In this document: positions 12,801 through 25,895 of the stretch, piece after piece
How positions within the stretch are numbered: position 1 is the stretch's first letter
Layout of the letters: each line of letters begins with the position of its first letter
Source of the DNA: Marchantia polymorpha subsp. ruderalis
Lineage: Eukaryota; Streptophyta; Marchantiopsida; Marchantiales; Marchantiaceae
Length of the DNA stretch: 64,000 bases
Assembly: GCA_037833965.1 (NCBI GenBank)
Contig: AP031354.1
Coordinates: forward strand, 474,001 to 538,000
Reading direction: 5' to 3'
The notes under the pieces: model-generated
What the model was told of the DNA's origin: nothing
Database searches by the model: none
What the model saw: the letters and a program-made list of their open reading frames with translations, nothing else
Position numbers and translations under genes: made by a program

Positions 12801-13860
12801 TTTGCCCTCCTTTAATTCATATGCAAGGCCTTCATCCAGACCACTTCTAGATTCAGACAGTCAAATGATACGTAGCCTTAAATAATCGCTCCATCTGTTA
12901 TAGCATTCGGATTGGAGACTAACTACTCTGTCCTATGTTCTGGGCGTGGACAATCTTGAAGGACTCATAATAGCAAAATTTTAATTATGCTTGCCATGAA
13001 CTGATCTTAACGTTTTTGTTTATAGGGTGATTCAACCCTAGAGAGCAACCTATACGGCAATATTTCGGTTCACCAGCCATATTTTCCCGACAATTCAATC
13101 TTAATATTCGACCATGGATCATCGTACGAGGGGCAGCGAGCAGGTTTTAAGAACCTTAACCACTCAGGCTGCTTCCTTGTAAATTTCTTGTAGATTCTGA
13201 GGAAAAGTGCAGGTTAATCAACTACAATTGGAAGTACGCCGATATTTGTGGCAAACTAAATGGAACCCGCAGTTTCGAAGAGGGATGTAGAAAAGAGGAG
13301 CAAGTTTCAGCTAGAGAGTGCATGCTCAATAGCATTGGGGCCCTGTATTTCTCATATCAGACAGTCTTGATCTTATGTTCCACCCGTACAATTTGAGACA
13401 CAAACTACCTTATATCGGACAGTTTACAAATATACAGATATAAAATTGGAAGGAGCGTTCGGTATCAAGAATAGACTCTGAAAGAACATCATGCCATTCT
13501 ATTTCTGGACGTGTCAGCCAGGAGGATGAATTCTGAACAAGAGGCATCTACTTCAGAGGCTACATACAAACCTCTCCCTGTGATGATCTTCTACACTCAA
13601 TCAGGACTACTTCAAATTCTTCTGAGTCAAACGTATCGTTTTGTTTTCTACATTCTACAGATATAAAGGCGATCAAATCTTCTCAGAAAAATCTAAACAA
13701 GCGTAGAATCATATTTTCTCATACTAATACTCACGTTCTAGTTATCAAAATAAATAATTGTCCACATTTTTTTAAAATAAATTATTCTTCAAACAACTTG
13801 TTTTCTAGGACTATTTGTTTAATGTAAAAAAGAAGCGGAGGAATAAATCATGCGGTTTTA
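9880..13860. other. AT-rich intergenic stretch, no gene recognised
   Basis: The stretch 9.9-11.5 kb is strongly AT-rich, with homopolymer runs and no plausible coding sequence. An open frame of 137 codons at 11574-11987 (+) and one of 91 codons at 11984-12259 (-) have no domain I recognise. An upstream exon of the unknown gene at 13.9 kb could lie in the last 2 kb; I could not identify it. Confidence 0.45.
10948..10987. repeat. Near-palindrome, 19-bp perfect arms
   Basis: The arm at 10948-10966 (aaggtattgaccagattga) is exactly complementary to 10969-10987, with only 2 bases between. It is isolated in AT-rich non-coding DNA. Confidence 0.85.
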
Positions 13861-13875
13861 TTGTTACAACACAAA

Positions 13876-14617
13876 ATGACCTTGATTTTGAGAAATTCTT
13901 GTTTTGCTTGTCAGTTTGTGGAAGTTTGGTCACCAGATGGCAGTGTTCGACGCTTTGCTGCTGGAACTAAGGCTCGCTTTGCTCTGGAAAGAATCAACAG
14001 TAAAATTGGTGAATCCAACATGAGGGTTGTTATGATAGAATCGGTCAAAGCAGGGGAACAAACTGTTGAGTTTGGACCAGATGCTGAACTTGTATCATAT
14101 GGCAAAGGTTGGAGGTTACGAGCTGTACCCGGTACAACATATACAATGTCAATTTCTTGTTTCTCTGTAGGATTATTTACATATCTGGAAACACAAAATT
14201 CTGTTATAGTCAGCTCATTGTCTTGTCAATATGGGCTTTCAGTTTGACAGTGTAGAAATTCATTGTTATAAGGTTTTGCTTCCAAACTAGCATGTTCACC
14301 TGTTACCTGTATGTCATGTAGATCAGAGCAATTGCAAAGTTGGATTGAACAAGCGAATGAAAGAAAGGAGATTCCCCCCTATAGACAGAAAAAAACTTGT
14401 AATTCTCCACAGAAGAAACATGGTAAACTGGGACAATACTGACTTGTCATCCAAGTGGAGTTGGCCAACCGAAACGGACCACTTTCCTTCTCAAAAGCAG
14501 ATGAGAGAGCAAGTGTTTGTAGGAGCAAGTTTTGCTGAGAGAAACTCAATTTTGAGGAAAATATATGGTCCATCTTCATACACACCCCGTAGGAGCTATT
14601 CTGGAGAGAAATCCTAG
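13876..14617 (+). CDS. Unknown protein, two-exon gene model (5' end uncertain)
   Basis: I do not recognise the family. Two exons join in phase: one ending at 14131 (CCCG|GTACAA), then 14322-14617 after an acceptor ending in TGTAG. The first exon encodes a compact, hydrophilic-hydrophobic alternating stretch that looks like a folded domain (VEVWSPDGSVRRFAAGTKAR, then SYGKGWRLRAVP). The second is basic, then rich in Ser, Trp and Asn. With the ATG at 13876 the product is 183 residues. However, a strong pyrimidine tract and CAG at 13901-13914 suggest that the coding exon really starts at 13915 and an upstream exon, perhaps with a targeting peptide, is missing from my model. Both readings keep the same frame. 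Confidence 0.6.
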
Positions 14618-16127
14618 ATTATATACCATAATTACTGTGACCAGGATACTGCAACATTTTGAAGAGAACAGAAAATTAGAGAGGAAAGAATGGGTAAGTG
14701 CAATGTATTAGAGAAGTAGTCCACCTCAGTCTGAAACTCGGAATTTGTCCATAAAACAAACATAATGGCAGAAGTTTGTGTTAGAATATATGTACATAAA
14801 AGCATCAGTTCTGTATTTCACCATACTCCAAAGTCCATGCTTGAGAAGGTTTGGATAACGCGTACGCTTCTTTCATCCTTCACAGAATCAGGTCAAATCG
14901 AAGTCAAATAAGTGTAAAAAGTTTGGACTTCTTCTCGAACAGATATATTGACCTCAATTCTGTGATCAGAATCTTACGTAGGGATTCACAATGAACGCTC
15001 ATCCCAAATGCGGAACGTGACATCATTCGAAGTGAAGTGCGAGACGCTTGAAATAAAATAACACGCGATGGAATGACACGTTCATCACCAGATCATATGA
15101 CCTGTTCACTTATACCATGTAAACCACTGGTGACCCTCATACACTGAGAAGAGATGGTCTTCTAAATAAACTAATAGATTTATTTGAAGAATTTGCATCA
15201 GTACTTCATGGAAATATTTAAGTGCGAGAAGCATTCGTAGATCTAAACGTGGGTTACGTGAGTTGACCAGCGCATATTACTCAAAAATTTCTTTCCAAAG
15301 CGTGATCTACATAAACTCACCTCATTGTACGTTTCTTTTTTCACACTGCAAGTTCTATCCGTCGATTTCGAAATTTAATTCTAAGTAGGGCATGAACAAT
15401 GTTTGACATCTGGATATCTGCTACATATTTGTAAATGACATTTGACCGAAAAGCAATCCACTGGGGGTTATATCTAAACTCATCCTTCCTCTTGTGTTGT
15501 TTGAATTTCAGAGGTGTACTATACAAGGATGGAATTTGCACTACCTAGAACATGCAGTTCCTTCTGAAACGTTTCTTTAGTGGAAATGAAATATACTTGA
15601 TTCAAGAATTCATGTCCGGTGATGAGCGTTTGGAAAAAGATCTATTCATTCACATATTGACATTCTTACAGCTCAAAGAATATTGCGAGATACTACCTGG
15701 AGTTATATACATTATCCTGAAATACTGTCTGAAAAGCGAACTTACAACTATATAATATATAGCCTCACCTGGACGCATGTTCTTTCGGAAGGCGAACGAG
15801 GAGATCAGCTGAGAAAATTGACCTCTATTGTCAATGACGAGTTGCTGATGCTGATTGACCACACCTATCATCATAAAAAACCTGTAGATACAACTCAAAA
15901 TGCCAGGAGATCCGTAACCAGGATATCTCCATAAAGCTCAATTAGTTGGTGTCAGGTACACGGTCAGCTACATATGAAGAGTCCCCGTTTCAATGAGGGG
16001 ATAAAGCCGTCTTTTATGTATGTACAAGGGATAACATGGGACATACGGTCCAGTCTGATAAACTATCTCATCTTCGCCACCTAAACTGCTTGTTGTACAC
16101 GAGGTTCGATAAGGTCTACTTGGAGCA
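14618..16127. other. Intergenic, no gene recognised
   Basis: Only short open frames of 60-83 codons, on both strands and without recognisable content. The right end should include the 3' UTR of the minus-strand VTT gene. Confidence 0.45.
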
Positions 16128-18737
16128 TTAGTCTATATCCTTGAGAGCTTCCTGCACAAAAGACAGAAAAAGAACATTACAACAAGGTCTTGAAAACTCC
16201 TTTCAATGTTACATACTTGCAAGATCATGCTAAAAGTTTCCAAAGGATCGGGAAGCTTGATCGAACATGATCAGGTTCACCTTGGCAAGGCGCGTTACGT
16301 AAGTTGCTGCAAAAATTGTTGCAGCAAGACCTAACCCCAGTGTCCACAACTGCTCAGGGGCTCCTGTCCAAATCTGTTCGGCCTCCGATTGCTGCACAAC
16401 GATTTCAGAAAGAAGTTTGAAAAAACTAGTGACTACTACTAAGATCAGGATGAAGAAATTAGTGTTTACACTTTGAAGAACGTTTGTGAAAATTTTCAGA
16501 ATAATTGTGAAAAGGAGGCGATTAACACACAAATCATATTCAGATAATCCTAGAAACTTACGATGAAAGCCCTGCCGATTGCGCCAGCACTTACGTATGC
16601 CCAAGTTCCAGGCAACATTCCCAACCAGCTGCGGTGTCAAAATAGCACATCAGAGTCATATTATTAACTCAACTGCTGTTGAGGACTATAATATAAAATT
16701 GATAGGGCTAATCCACTTATATCAGCTATGCCATAACTTTATTCAACACCTCATATTTTAAAGAAGGCTAGCAGGACGTACCTTCCCAAAACATACGGCC
16801 CAAGCTTCACTGAAGTTAAGCCGTACAGATAATTGCCCAATGAGAATGGAAGCAAAGGGCTCAGCCTTAGTAAAGTCACCACCCGAAAGCCGTCCTCACC
16901 AATTGCTTTGTCAATAGCGAGAAACTTCTTATTGTTCTTTGCCATTGCAAGTATTCGATCACGTGCTAGATATCGAGCAATTAGAAATGCACCTGTTGCA
17001 GCAATCTGCGTCGAGAAGGAAAGGACACACATAGATCTGAGATGGTGTCCTGATCATGCAGGGTGTAATGTGGGCTGGGCATAAAGTCAGGCATATGCCA
17101 ATCTAACCTCACTAGATCAAAACTATCAAACAAAAAGCTAAATAACAATTACACGAAAATTAGTGACTTCAAACAACAGAACAAGTACTTACTGTGCCCG
17201 CTATAGAAACGATGATTGTGCCAACTCCAGTACCAAAAAGTAACCCAGCTGACATAGTGAGAGGAATTGCCGGTATAGCTAACACCTGTTTGTGCACAAT
17301 CATTTTCACGTTACACTCAGTTGCTATATCAGTTTTCTATTAAACACTATAATAAAAATTTCCACGAAGGAAAGAAATTCGGAGCAGTTATGTACTTCTG
17401 CATGGTGTAAGAATCTGTTACGCTTGTACTGGAAAAAATGACATTCCATCCACTTACGGTATACTTTCAAGATTAAGTAGATGTAGGGGCCATACCTCCA
17501 AACTGGCGTAAACAAGAACGAACAATCCATAGCCAGCAGGTCCATATCCTTCACGTTCAGAAAACAATCAGTCAAAAAATCTATAACCCAATAATGGTCT
17601 CACAAGCTTACTGGTACTAGCTTTTGACGCAACCTTATCAATCAACAAAGCTACATAGTCTGTGCAACAGTCAAAGTACATTGCCTATAGTTTCCCACAG
17701 ATTGCCAGAGCTACGTGTTCTACCGCTGACTAAGAGGTGCCTATGTGACTAAATGTGGGAAGCTATCTAATCGGCCCTCGATTGACTCGGAAATCCACCC
17801 ACTATGCTAATGGTAACTGTGCGAGAGTCATGATTGTAAACCGGATTCCAAATCTGTTTCAGCCTTTACTGTAATAATCCACCTAATGTTGTTACAGGTT
17901 GGTAGCGTCATAGCAACCAACTATAAATCGAGAATTACCTTCAATAAAATCTGAGAATTGTATCAGTATTGCATTGATCTGTTCCTTGTAGAAAAAACCA
18001 AGAGCACCAAATCCACCCAGTACTGCAACCAAACCCAGTCCAGCTGCTATTGTGCCAAGGGCTGCACCGCCTGAGAAACCACCTTCTTCTTGTTTTTGTT
18101 CCTCAACATTCCCCTCCTTGGACGCAGAATCATTACTGGAGCTCAACACCGGACTTGGTAATTCTGAGTGATCATCCTTTCTTGACAACCCATTTTCTCC
18201 AGTAGCAATGTGCTCCTGTTCCTCCTGTACCTCCGTTTCACTTCTCAGCTCCTCTTCCGCTTTACCGTTCCTTGGGACTGGAAATCTCTGAGGGGGGTGT
18301 GAGATATGAGTTCCATTCCTGTTTGACTGCGACACCACGTCCCTCTTCCTACCGGTATCTTTGGTGGCAGAGGCCCTCAGAAGAGAACGCCTTTGATCGT
18401 TACCAATTCTCAGACATGGCTGTCCAAGGGGTGGACCGGACAAAGATTTCCTCCGCAAACATACTCCAGCTAACGAACTCGAGAAGCGATGAACTGGATA
18501 TACGTATAACAAATCATAAAAAGAGGAAAAAGAAGAAGTGCGAGCCTCGAAAGAACGCAAGGACATGAAAGCCCGAGCGGAAGAGGAAGGCATGCTCATA
18601 CTGGCCACACGGCAGGAGCACCCAGCAGTATTGATCACATCGCTTCCTAAAACACAATTCGAGGTACAAGAAGAAATTCTTCCTGGCAGTAAGCCCACTG
18701 CCATATCAAACGCTCCCTTGCTCCAAAAACACCTCAA
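16128..18737 (-). CDS. VTT-domain (TVP38/TMEM64, SNARE-associated Golgi type) membrane protein, probably plastid-targeted
   Basis: Seven minus-strand exons, 18737-17939, 17548-17496, 17285-17193, 17005-16782, 16628-16562, 16391-16281 and 16151-16128, join in phase to give 456 residues. Residues 1 to about 220 are Ser/Arg-rich, then acidic and low in complexity, as expected for a plastid transit peptide plus linker. A Gly-rich hydrophobic helix follows near residue 235. The VTT core then runs to about residue 430: a GYGPAGYGLFVLVYASLE helix entry, LLRLSPLLPFSLGNYLYGL, and the typical LPGTWAYVSAGAIGR segment. A last helix and a short acidic tail (EALKDID) end the protein. VTT/DedA-type proteins are multi-pass membrane proteins, some with lipid scramblase activity. 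Plastid location is inferred from the N-terminus and from plant and cyanobacterial relatives. The first Met is uncertain; later Met residues at 12, 47 and 49 are possible. Confidence 0.88.
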
Positions 18738-19564
18738 CTGTTGTGCCTTATTTCTGATCGGAAACGAAAGCTTCGGACGCTACTGCACTGGACTCTACTA
18801 CTCTCGAGTTCCTTCGTCTCACTCCATTTGCTGCGGTATCTCTCGTGAACCCAAGAGCATTGTTCGATTGTGCTGTGCACGAACGATCAATCTCAAAGTC
18901 TGGCCACGCTTCGCGTCGTGATTTCACTTTTCACCTTTGCTTCCCAGCTTTGCACAGGGGTGGAGGACGACCGACCGGATAAATTCATACCTCGAGGACT
19001 CGAAAGAGGCGACAGCAGGGTAAAAGACAGGGCCTTGATGCCAGACTCCTAAATATGTGTAGGCCAATCCTGTTCTTCCGGCTTTTACTGGCCAATCCTC
19101 CCTTCATTTTACCTTCGCCATAGCTGAGGGTTTTAGTGCGATTTCGAGACCGGAGACCTTTGTTTTGTTACAAGAGCATCGCTACCGGTTTGCTCTCGCA
19201 GTTTTGTCTCTTATACCCCACTTTGTTCTTCACTGAAATGTTGGACCGAAAATAGCACTAAAGATATTTCACTGTCGTAAATTCATTGTAGAAATTTCGT
19301 CGTTTGGAACTAATGTTTCTTCTTTCGAAACGAAGGGGAACCCAACGATGTGTTGCGTGAATCTACCCCTCGGTTGACGGTGGTAAATAAATCAAAATTT
19401 GCATAACTTGGTAAAAAAGAGAATAATCCATCAAAGGAAATGAATGCCCTTATCAAGTACCCTTATCAAGACTTGAGGGCTTTCTCGTTCTGCTGTTGTG
19501 AACTTGCCAGTCTGAGCTTTCACAGCATCATTCCGAGAGACTACTTCCTAAGCATATGGTAGAT
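18738..19564. other. Upstream region of the VTT gene
   Basis: Presumed promoter and 5' UTR of the minus-strand VTT gene. The plus-strand open frames here are shadows or random. Nothing else is recognised. Confidence 0.4.
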
Positions 19565-20082
19565 GATAGCACTGATTTGTTAAGTGCAAATGTCCTAGCA
19601 TATCCGGTCCATTTTTTTCATTTTTTTTCACTATAATATTTATTGACCACCTTTATAGTGAAAACTATGAAATTTCAAATAATTTTTACAAGGAACGAAA
19701 CAGGTTTTAGCCCCTATTTGTCTCTTCATCTATGCTATCCATGCCATACATAATATATATGCGACTTTCTATTCCTTCTTTCTTTTCTCCCAAAAAGAAA
19801 AAGAATATGGCGAATGTGCCATGATGGCACTGATTTGTTTAGCGCAAATGTCCTAGCATATCCGGTCCATTATTTATATTTTTTTTTTCACTATAATTTT
19901 TATTGGTCAACTGGATAGTAAAAACGATGAAAGTTCAAATAATTCCCACAAGGAACGAAACAGGGTTTAGCCCCTATTTTGCTCTTTCTCTATGCTATCC
20001 ATGCCATACATAATCTCCATGCGCCTTTCTATTCCTTCTTTTTTTTGCTCCCAAAAAGAAAAAAAATATGGCGAATGTGCCA
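19565..20082. repeat. Tandem direct duplication, about 258-260 bp per unit
   Basis: Unit 1 is about 19565-19821 and unit 2 about 19823-20082. Both begin with GAT(A/G)GCACTGATTTGTT, both contain CATATCCGGTCCATT and CTATGCTATCCATGCCATAC, and both end in TATGGCGAATGTGCCA. Substitutions and poly-T length differences are scattered along the copies. No coding sequence is recognised in either. Confidence 0.9.
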
Positions 20083-20883
20083 AGATCCCAACCAACACAC
20101 GGTCCAAGCACCGTAAACCAAAAAGTTCTATGACTCTCAATTCCAAAATTCCTCTTCCTCCGATCTCATCCTGCAAGACCCCATGCTGCCCGCTTTAACG
20201 AAAATGCAGTAGTTTCTCGGTTACATTCCGGGAAGATCGCCTAATCAGTAATGTATGTCTTTGAAGAGGTTGATGTCGTCTCTGAACACGTCAGTGTGAG
20301 CAAACTTACTACAAGCCTATCGCAGTGAAACTTGAGACCTATGACGCTGAGCCTGCCTGTAACACGGACAGACGTGACGAGACGATGGGGAAAGTCGGGC
20401 GAAGAGATTGTGGACCTGGGACGTCTGTGGGATACGAGACACGCACGTGGCAAAGCATAATGCGAAAGTATCATACAAGCACACTTTGGATGCGCACTTC
20501 GACACCGTGTGCGTTGTACGTTGTTACTTGCAGCTTACCCCTCACGACCACGTGTCCTCCCCAAATGATAAGCAGTCACCAAGGTCACCTATGTGCGCAC
20601 ATCTGCTTGGAGTTCCCATCCTATTCTCAATTTAACCACAGAAACGTTTTTGTGGGTATCGCTGATCTACCGTTAGTATTCGGACATGACATTTTCTTGT
20701 GCGGACAAGCACACCTTACCGCAGTAAGTGCCTAGCAACTTACTTGCTCTCGACAATTTCACGACGATCTCGAGTAGTAGGATTGGAATCCTCGAGGACA
20801 TATTCCTGCACTGACACGCATCGCAGCGTTCTTGGACACGTGCATTTTAAACTCGCACATCGTTCATTCTTACACCAGAGAAG

Positions 20884-21045
20884 ATGCCGGAGGAGCAACT
20901 TGCTGATGTGGAAATTCTGGAAGCATTTTGCCATCTGCAATCGCAATCGGATGTAAGGCCCAATCTCGAGTCGATTCTTCCGAGCATAAGTGTGCAATCT
21001 AGCGAATTGTTTGTAACGTCTCTAAGCTACAATTGGAGTTCATGA
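20884..21045 (+). CDS. Small open frame, possible first exon of unknown gene
   Basis: A 53-codon frame starts MPEEQLADVEILEAFCHLQS and looks protein-like over its first 23 residues. It then meets a possible donor (GAT|GTAAGG at 20952/20953), so this could be a first exon. No matching downstream exon was found, and the family is not recognised. It may be chance. Confidence 0.2.
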   Translation: MPEEQLADVEILEAFCHLQSQSDVRPNLESILPSISVQSSELFVTSLSYNWSS

Positions 21046-21311
21046 ATAAATGAAGAGGTCCCGATGTGGGTAAATTTCTCTTAACCATTTGGATTGTTGA
21101 ATGACGTTACTTCTGTTTTCCCATTAGAGTATAGTACATAATTGACAACATGGCAACGGTGGTACGATATTTATGCCGGCCACTTCTGTCAAATTTTCTG
21201 CAGCATCATTGTATAATCTAAAAACATGAATTTTGATGGTATAAAAACCTCGATAGATACCGTATGTGTTTGTGATATCGAAAAAACACTTATCGTAGAT
21301 AGTAGTCACTA

Positions 21312-21415
21312 GAAAGTGCAAGATTCAAGGCTTCAAGCAAATTCAAGATTTTGAAAGTGCAAGATTCAAGTCTCAACATCTTTGAATGTTGAGATGAATT
21401 TCGGATGTTGAGACT
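21312..21415. repeat. Short direct and inverted repeats
   Basis: GAAAGTGCAAGATTCAAG occurs twice about 40 bases apart (near 21312 and 21353). Directly after it, AGTCTCAACATC (21369-21380) is inverted at 21404-21415. The function is unknown; it may be the relic of a small repeat element. Confidence 0.6.
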
Positions 21416-24398
21416 AAAAGAGCGCAGGTTTTATCGTTATTGGCCAATGTAATGCTTGTAGAGCTTATTTGGTCAACTTTATGTCTTTGCATGTTAATTT
21501 TTATGTTGTAATATTTACTTCCAATGCTTCATAGTTGAAAGAAATGATTGTGCTAAGTTGTGTTTGAGTAAGAAGCTCATGTGTTGAGCTATTTGAAATT
21601 ATATTTATGTGCACACATTCTCTCCTGATCAACCTGGAATGTTCATTTATAAATATTATCAATATAATAATTAAAAACATGTGATTGAAGATGATTTTCA
21701 GCTGAATACTTACTTTCGAGCTGAGAGTGAAGTCATAATGATATTCGAGATTTTGTGATGACTTCTTTTGTAGATATTTTATATAAGCATAATCAAATTC
21801 ATGAATGCTATTAAATAAATATAAAATATAAAATAAATTCTGAACATAATACAAAGTGCATTGAGCAAATTATATGTGATTAGACATTTGATGATGTCTG
21901 TACATAGTTCATATCTAACATCCTTGATTAATTTGTTCCTCAATCTAAAGAATTTACATGATATAGACAGGTCAACATTTTCAAATCTCAAGAAATAAAC
22001 ATCTTCATGCATGTGTAGATTCATCATAATTAACAGTCTAATTGATAATGAAATTATGATTTATGTTCTACATGCAAATATACATAATACACTAAATATG
22101 ATCCCTAAGTTTAATCTTGAAAATATAGTGACTTTATAAATAACGTTGTGTTATGTGATTGTACTATTATTACAAGTTTATCTATCTTATAAGTATAATG
22201 AAATGACATGGCAAATGTATGAACAAATAATCTAACTTCATTGATCATTTAAGTTATCCTCACTTCATGTTTAAGCTGATTGATTAACCACATTAACGTT
22301 TGCTTATATTTCATGTTTATACAACCATGTATCAGTGTACACATATACGTCTTTCTTTGCATTATGTTTACATTGCATTAGAAATGTCCGGTTTGATTGA
22401 TAAAGACATGATATGATTCTATACTGAACTTTTGAAAACAGTCATTCGTCATGGTTATTTAATATTCCAAAATCTGTTGTTCTTTCTAATTGAAAAATCG
22501 TTGGATGTTGTTTCATAGATCTCCATTATTATATATCCAAATTTTTTTGAGTCGTGTTTACACCATGAATCATTTCAAAAAAGTATTTAGCATGAAGATG
22601 ACGCCAATTTGTTATTCCGAGCTCAAAAAGAAAATATGAAATCGGATGTTTTAGAAAGGTTCCAGAAATAAGCAAAAAATATATCTCGATGGAGGTAATG
22701 AAACACAGTGTAGGAGTAGAGAATTTAGAATATCGATTAAAATGGTCTCACATTAACATAGCACTGCTAAAAAGCCTTCTTACGCATTTGCAACCACTTT
22801 AGAAGTCAGTTACACTTCTTTCATGCATGTTTTAACCATGCAACTATTTAAATTTTTTAGAAAAAGTATCAAGATGTAGACACTGTTTCATATAATCAAA
22901 ACATGGATACTTTTTAGTTTCATTTGAAAAAGATGAGATTATAAGGAATGATAAGACATATTTGTTAGAAAGTCATATAATTTGTGATCTCATCATTTCA
23001 ACCATCAGACAATCTATACATATAAGTCATTATCTATTTGACACAAAATTACCGAAATGATATATGTAAAGTCCGTAACCTACTTCCATCTGTGAAGAAA
23101 TATTTGTGAAATCCAACCCAATATTTGTGAATTTTAACAATATAAGTTTTCATATGAGCTAATTTTTCAGCATAAAAAATGTTCATTCCTAAAACAAATC
23201 AACTTCCTGTATTTGAGGCCCGTCACCATCAACTTCATAATATAAACATCTTGTGTGTCAAGATCCCTCTCGTAATCATAGAAATAAAAAATACAGCCAA
23301 GCCGTATGTGGACCTGATTAGAGGGAAATGTCATCACCATGGAATAAAGAATAGATAGCCAGGCCACGAGTGGGACCAAGCCAAAGTGGATGCAGGGTAA
23401 GTAGGTGGTGCAACTGCTTCCACGCATGCACTTTGATGGCAAATGTGCCACTATCAAAGTTGAAACAATCAATCATACTGTTATAATACTATTATTGACC
23501 TGCACACAGGTGACCACCGTTCACTGCGTAGTCCAACCTCATAGATTATGTACTAATCATACTGTCCAATAGCTTCCCATCTACAGATTACTCACTCTCA
23601 CCACGTGAAAATGTGGCGTACATGCTCGACCTTCAACAGCACTAACCGTGAAGGTGAAGTATGAGCAACTCATACTTGAATTTCAGACTACAGTCACCGC
23701 CACACTGGTTGCAACGAAACTGTCGTTTTATGTCTGGAGAAACAAAGAAAACAAGAGCGTTTCCCGCTACTCTAGGCGAGTCAGTTATGTCCAGTGCGCA
23801 CAAAGGAGCCTTATCTGCTTGACTGCATCGCTTCGACTATTGGCACTCTTAGAAACATACTTTAAAACTCGCAATTGAAATGGTTAGAAGTGTATGTCAC
23901 ATGTACTTGACAAGATCGTGTACACCTAGATCATCTTCGCCAGTTTCTCGCCAGTGATATCACCATCAACATGACAAATGACAGAGATGATACAAGCATC
24001 TTTTGCCACTTTCGAAGGATCCACTTTCCAAACCCTCATATAGCTACTGGCTATTTTAGTACTTCAAACCAGCAGAACTGTTTCTCAGGGAGAAAGAACA
24101 TGATTTGAACAATTTCCATGACACTGTCTACATTACCTCAAAATAATCACCATCCTCAACCTGAACTTTATTTCTTCAGACTTTAATTACACGCTACGCC
24201 GGAAAGATCACATCCCCCAATAAGACTAGGAGTAAGTAGCTATCTGTCGGTTGAATATAGAGAAAGAGTAATACTATAATGGCCGCATCAAGTCTACAAA
24301 ATTTTTTAATCCGTCAAAACAGCCGCACTGCTCGGTAACCCCGCATACCTGACCTCTAGATGTATCCGTTCTATCGTGGAACCGTTGTCAGGTGATAT

Positions 24399-25895
24399 TT
24401 ACTGGAGAAACTTTTGACATCGCGTGTCATTGTGGACAACTTTACAACGAGACGAACAGAATCGCGCCCCACACCGTGTACAAGTATAGGGAGCTAAGTA
24501 GCCGCAGACGGTGCAGAAGTGTCGTCTTGCGCCTGAGCTGGGCGGACCAACAGCAGCTTTGTGATACGTTGGTATGTGCGCCGGCAGCGACTCTAAATTG
24601 GCCTGTATTCATAAACGGTGTTACGCAACGTTAATCCAAATTTTAAAATTCAACATCACAACATAGAGCAAAAATTGCAAAGCTAATTCCACGAAATAAT
24701 TAAGTTTTTGACAAACATAAGATATTTTCAAGTACACTGGTTCATGTCATCACGGTCACGATCTTTGAAATGTTAAATTCTCAGGGTCTAGAATGCAAAA
24801 CTGTTGTGTCATGCTTTACAGAATGAGTCCATGGCTATATCCAGCTCTTTCCGATCTCTGATTGCAATCTACTTAGTCGGAATGGTTACCATCAGAAATA
24901 GTATACTGTATTGACAAATAAAACCTCAAATCACGTAAACCCATGAATTCCCTAGCAAAAATCTGACAGGCATTCTGAACTCATAAAATCCTGCTACGAT
25001 CAAAGTCTGCACGAAAAGACCACCTCTTGTAGCAATTCGAGAAAACTTCGTGGAGTCTTCTTGTTGTTTCCTATACGTTCCATGGCCTGAGCTTTGGCTC
25101 TGCGAGTCTTGCGTTTCGTACCCTTTGCGGCCTTTTTCTCCCTGAATCCTGAAGTGCAGGTACATGCCCGTTACTTTAAGCCTTCAAAAGTTGCAAGACC
25201 AGTCGTAATGCAGAGAGCAAGGCGGGTCGGAAGAAACGCCATCAGGTATTGCCGTGTCGGAGAGAGAAACCCACAACATCACGAACGACCTGGAGCTCAA
25301 TTCTATACAGACAAGAAGTTTGTAAACGCCAGACGCGAAGGTTAAGATACCAACCTTGTTCTTCATCGTCAAGAGAGGCTTCGTCATCGTCATCGACATC
25401 GATCGCCTCTACGGCGATGTTGTCATTTTCCAGGGCATCCAACCGAGCGAGAGCTGCCTGCACTCAAGCTGAACATGAACTTCACTCAAATGCGACAGGA
25501 CATGCACATGGTTTCTCGAATTCGGCGTTTCGCAGCCAATGTTCCATTTTGAGAGTACAGTCACATGAATCAGACAATTTCGACATACATAAGGCACTGG
25601 CATTGACGAAAAGAAAATACAGGCGTGAATGGCATACTACTGCTTGCAAGAACGATTAGCGGTCTTGAAGAATTGGGTTTGACGACGGGCGAGTGAGATA
25701 TTCATCCAAAAATTAGTTCAATGTCCAGATGAAGAAACCTGCAGCAGTTTACAGCCGGAAGCAGGAACAAAAATGAGATGAACAAACCTGGGCTCGGATG
25801 TTGGGGTCCGCGAGCACGGCGCTAACTTTTGCTCCGATCTTCTTCGCTCGCGTGGAGCTCCGCCGGAGCGCAGGTGTCCCGAGTTCGTCATCCAT
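24399..25895 (-). CDS. SWC6: SWR1-complex subunit SWC6 (ZNHIT1 homologue)
   Basis: Four minus-strand exons, 25895-25788, 25457-25355, 25148-25024 and 24602-24399, join in phase to give 179 residues, close to Arabidopsis SWC6/SEF. Order: a basic N-terminus (RRSSTRAKK), the conserved ALARLDALENDN helix, an acidic DVDDDDEASLDDEEQ run, a basic KGTKRKTRRAKAQ patch, and the SFLELLQE motif. The C-terminal HIT-type zinc finger has ligands C142, C145, C153, C156, C161, C165, H169 and C174. In plants SWC6 is part of the nuclear SWR1 remodeller that deposits histone H2A.Z and affects flowering and stress genes. The finger is encoded wholly by the last exon. The gene is divergent from the arginyl-tRNA synthetase, with 760 bp between the start codons. 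Upstream in-frame codons before MDDELG exist but do not look conserved. Confidence 0.93.

Larger units (their letters stand above)
20083..24398. other. Intergenic, mostly AT-rich, no gene recognised
   Basis: The part up to about 21.1 kb has more balanced composition and could hide a small gene (see 20884-21045). From 21.4 to 23.2 kb it is AT-rich and closed in all frames for long stretches. The stretch 23.2-24.3 kb has short open frames only and probably includes the 3' UTR of the minus-strand SWC6 gene. Confidence 0.45.

Noticed and set aside
18272..18921. Plus-strand open frames of 98 and 127 codons
   Set aside because: Shadows of exon 1 of the minus-strand VTT gene and its leader.
24392..24634. 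80-codon plus-strand open frame with Cys residues
   Set aside because: It is the antisense shadow of the SWC6 HIT zinc-finger exon, which joins in phase with three other exons.
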